A stretch of 64,000 bases of DNA from Strix aluco (Eukaryota; Chordata; Aves; Strigiformes; Strigidae): assembly GCF_031877795.1 (NCBI RefSeq), contig NC_133935.1, positions 72,806,303 to 72,870,302 on the forward strand, in the 5' to 3' direction. The position numbers and the translations under genes are program-made. A model generated the notes under the pieces. The model had not been told where the DNA came from, did no database searches, and saw nothing but the letters and a program-made list of their open reading frames with translations. How positions within the stretch are numbered: the first letter of the stretch is position 1; every line of letters starts with the position of its first letter. Shown in pieces: positions 63,369 through 64,000 of this stretch.

Positions 63369-63391
63369 TGTGTGTGTGTGTGTTTGTGTGT
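63369..63391 (+). repeat. TG microsatellite
   Basis: (TG)n run with one interruption (TTTG), within LRRK2 intron 3. It is likely length-polymorphic. Confidence 0.9.
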
Positions 63392-64000
63392 TCTTTCCAA
63401 ATGTGAAGAATTATATCCACAAGCCTAAAGTAGTGTAAATCGAGAAGAGGGGGTTTTGTCACACCTAATTTTATTGTCTAAAAATTAAGTATTTAAACTT
63501 GTCACCTCAACTACCTGTGAAGTCAGTGAACACAATTACCTTCAGAGAGGATGGTTCATTCCATCTTTTTTAGTAAGTTATCCTGGAGAAGGTTGTGGCT
63601 TGAACTTGCGTATCTCTGCCATTAACCATCGAGGGAGCCTAAGCAACTGGTTTCTGGATGGCTGTGGTTAGATGGGATGAAAACCCACATAGGTTAGCTC
63701 TGTAGTTGTTCCACAGCACAAATGCTGATTATAGATGTAGACATGATACAAATGGGGGAGAAGGGCTTGGTTTGGTGTTCTCTCACTTGGACAGATTGCC
63801 TCATTCAGGGCTGATAATGACAGCAAGAAGCTATGGCCTTATAACTCCCCTAGTGAATCTGCCTCTGCCTTTCTAGTCTTCACCATACCCTTCCTTACAA
63901 AGGTTGCTATTGTAAGATAATTTGCATGAAGATGCAGCTTGGTTTTGTGGGGTCTTGATTGGTTGATTGGTTAATGGTGGCTAGGGTACATGGTCAGTAG

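Larger units (their letters stand above)
62818..64000 (+). other. LRRK2: LRRK2 intron 3 (start)
   Basis: The intron starts GTAAGT and continues past the window end. I looked for an exon 4 equivalent (continuing LGVHQ with a leucine/isoleucine-rich armadillo helix) and did not find one, so exon 4 should lie to the right. The intron holds an old CR1 tail and a TG microsatellite. Confidence 0.75.

Overview
This window is bird nuclear DNA; the species cannot be fixed from the sequence. It is mostly AT-rich, non-coding DNA littered with CR1 LINE fragments, whose 3' ends carry the typical ATTCTGTG/ATTCTATG octamer repeats. It also holds three avian-type endogenous retroviral LTRs. I found no rRNA or tRNA gene, CRISPR array or bacterial-type operon.

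The only host gene I can support is the 5' end of LRRK2 (leucine-rich repeat kinase 2), on the + strand at the right end. Its CpG-island promoter lies at about 57.56-58.53 kb. Coding exons 1-3 are at 58059-58218, 58319-58404 and 62711-62817, with consensus splice sites and the same intron phases as human LRRK2. They encode the first ~115 residues of the N-terminal armadillo region. The window ends in intron 3; exon 4 and everything after it lie outside. An in-frame upstream ATG at 57930 could add 43 residues.

The 57 kb to the left is intergenic. In mammals SLC2A13 lies head-to-head upstream of LRRK2, and none of its exons are recognisable here. Region by region: 0-10.7 kb is mostly unique AT-rich DNA with one young CR1 (1.85-2.44 kb) and one ancient CR1/L3-like relic (~5 kb). 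At 10.7-12.3 kb is the longest CR1, with a 515-codon open reverse-transcriptase frame. 12.3-21.3 kb has no recognisable element. 21.3-26.9 kb holds three CR1 remnants. 34.3-44.2 kb is dense in CR1s, plus a G-rich tract, a degenerate ~150 bp tandem repeat and an LTR-like segment. 47.1-47.7 kb is a solo LTR. 49.4-53.9 kb is a pair of related LTRs in opposite orientation, one interrupted by a 62 bp CR1. A further young CR1 (56.3-56.9 kb) sits just upstream of the LRRK2 CpG island, and an old one lies in LRRK2 intron 3.

Apart from LRRK2, almost all long open frames are reverse-transcriptase relics, frames through repetitive LTR DNA, or shadows of the GC-rich promoter. I did not find a convincing new biological system. 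The most useful leads are the possible extended LRRK2 start, a possible divergent transcript from its promoter, and the structures of several repeats.
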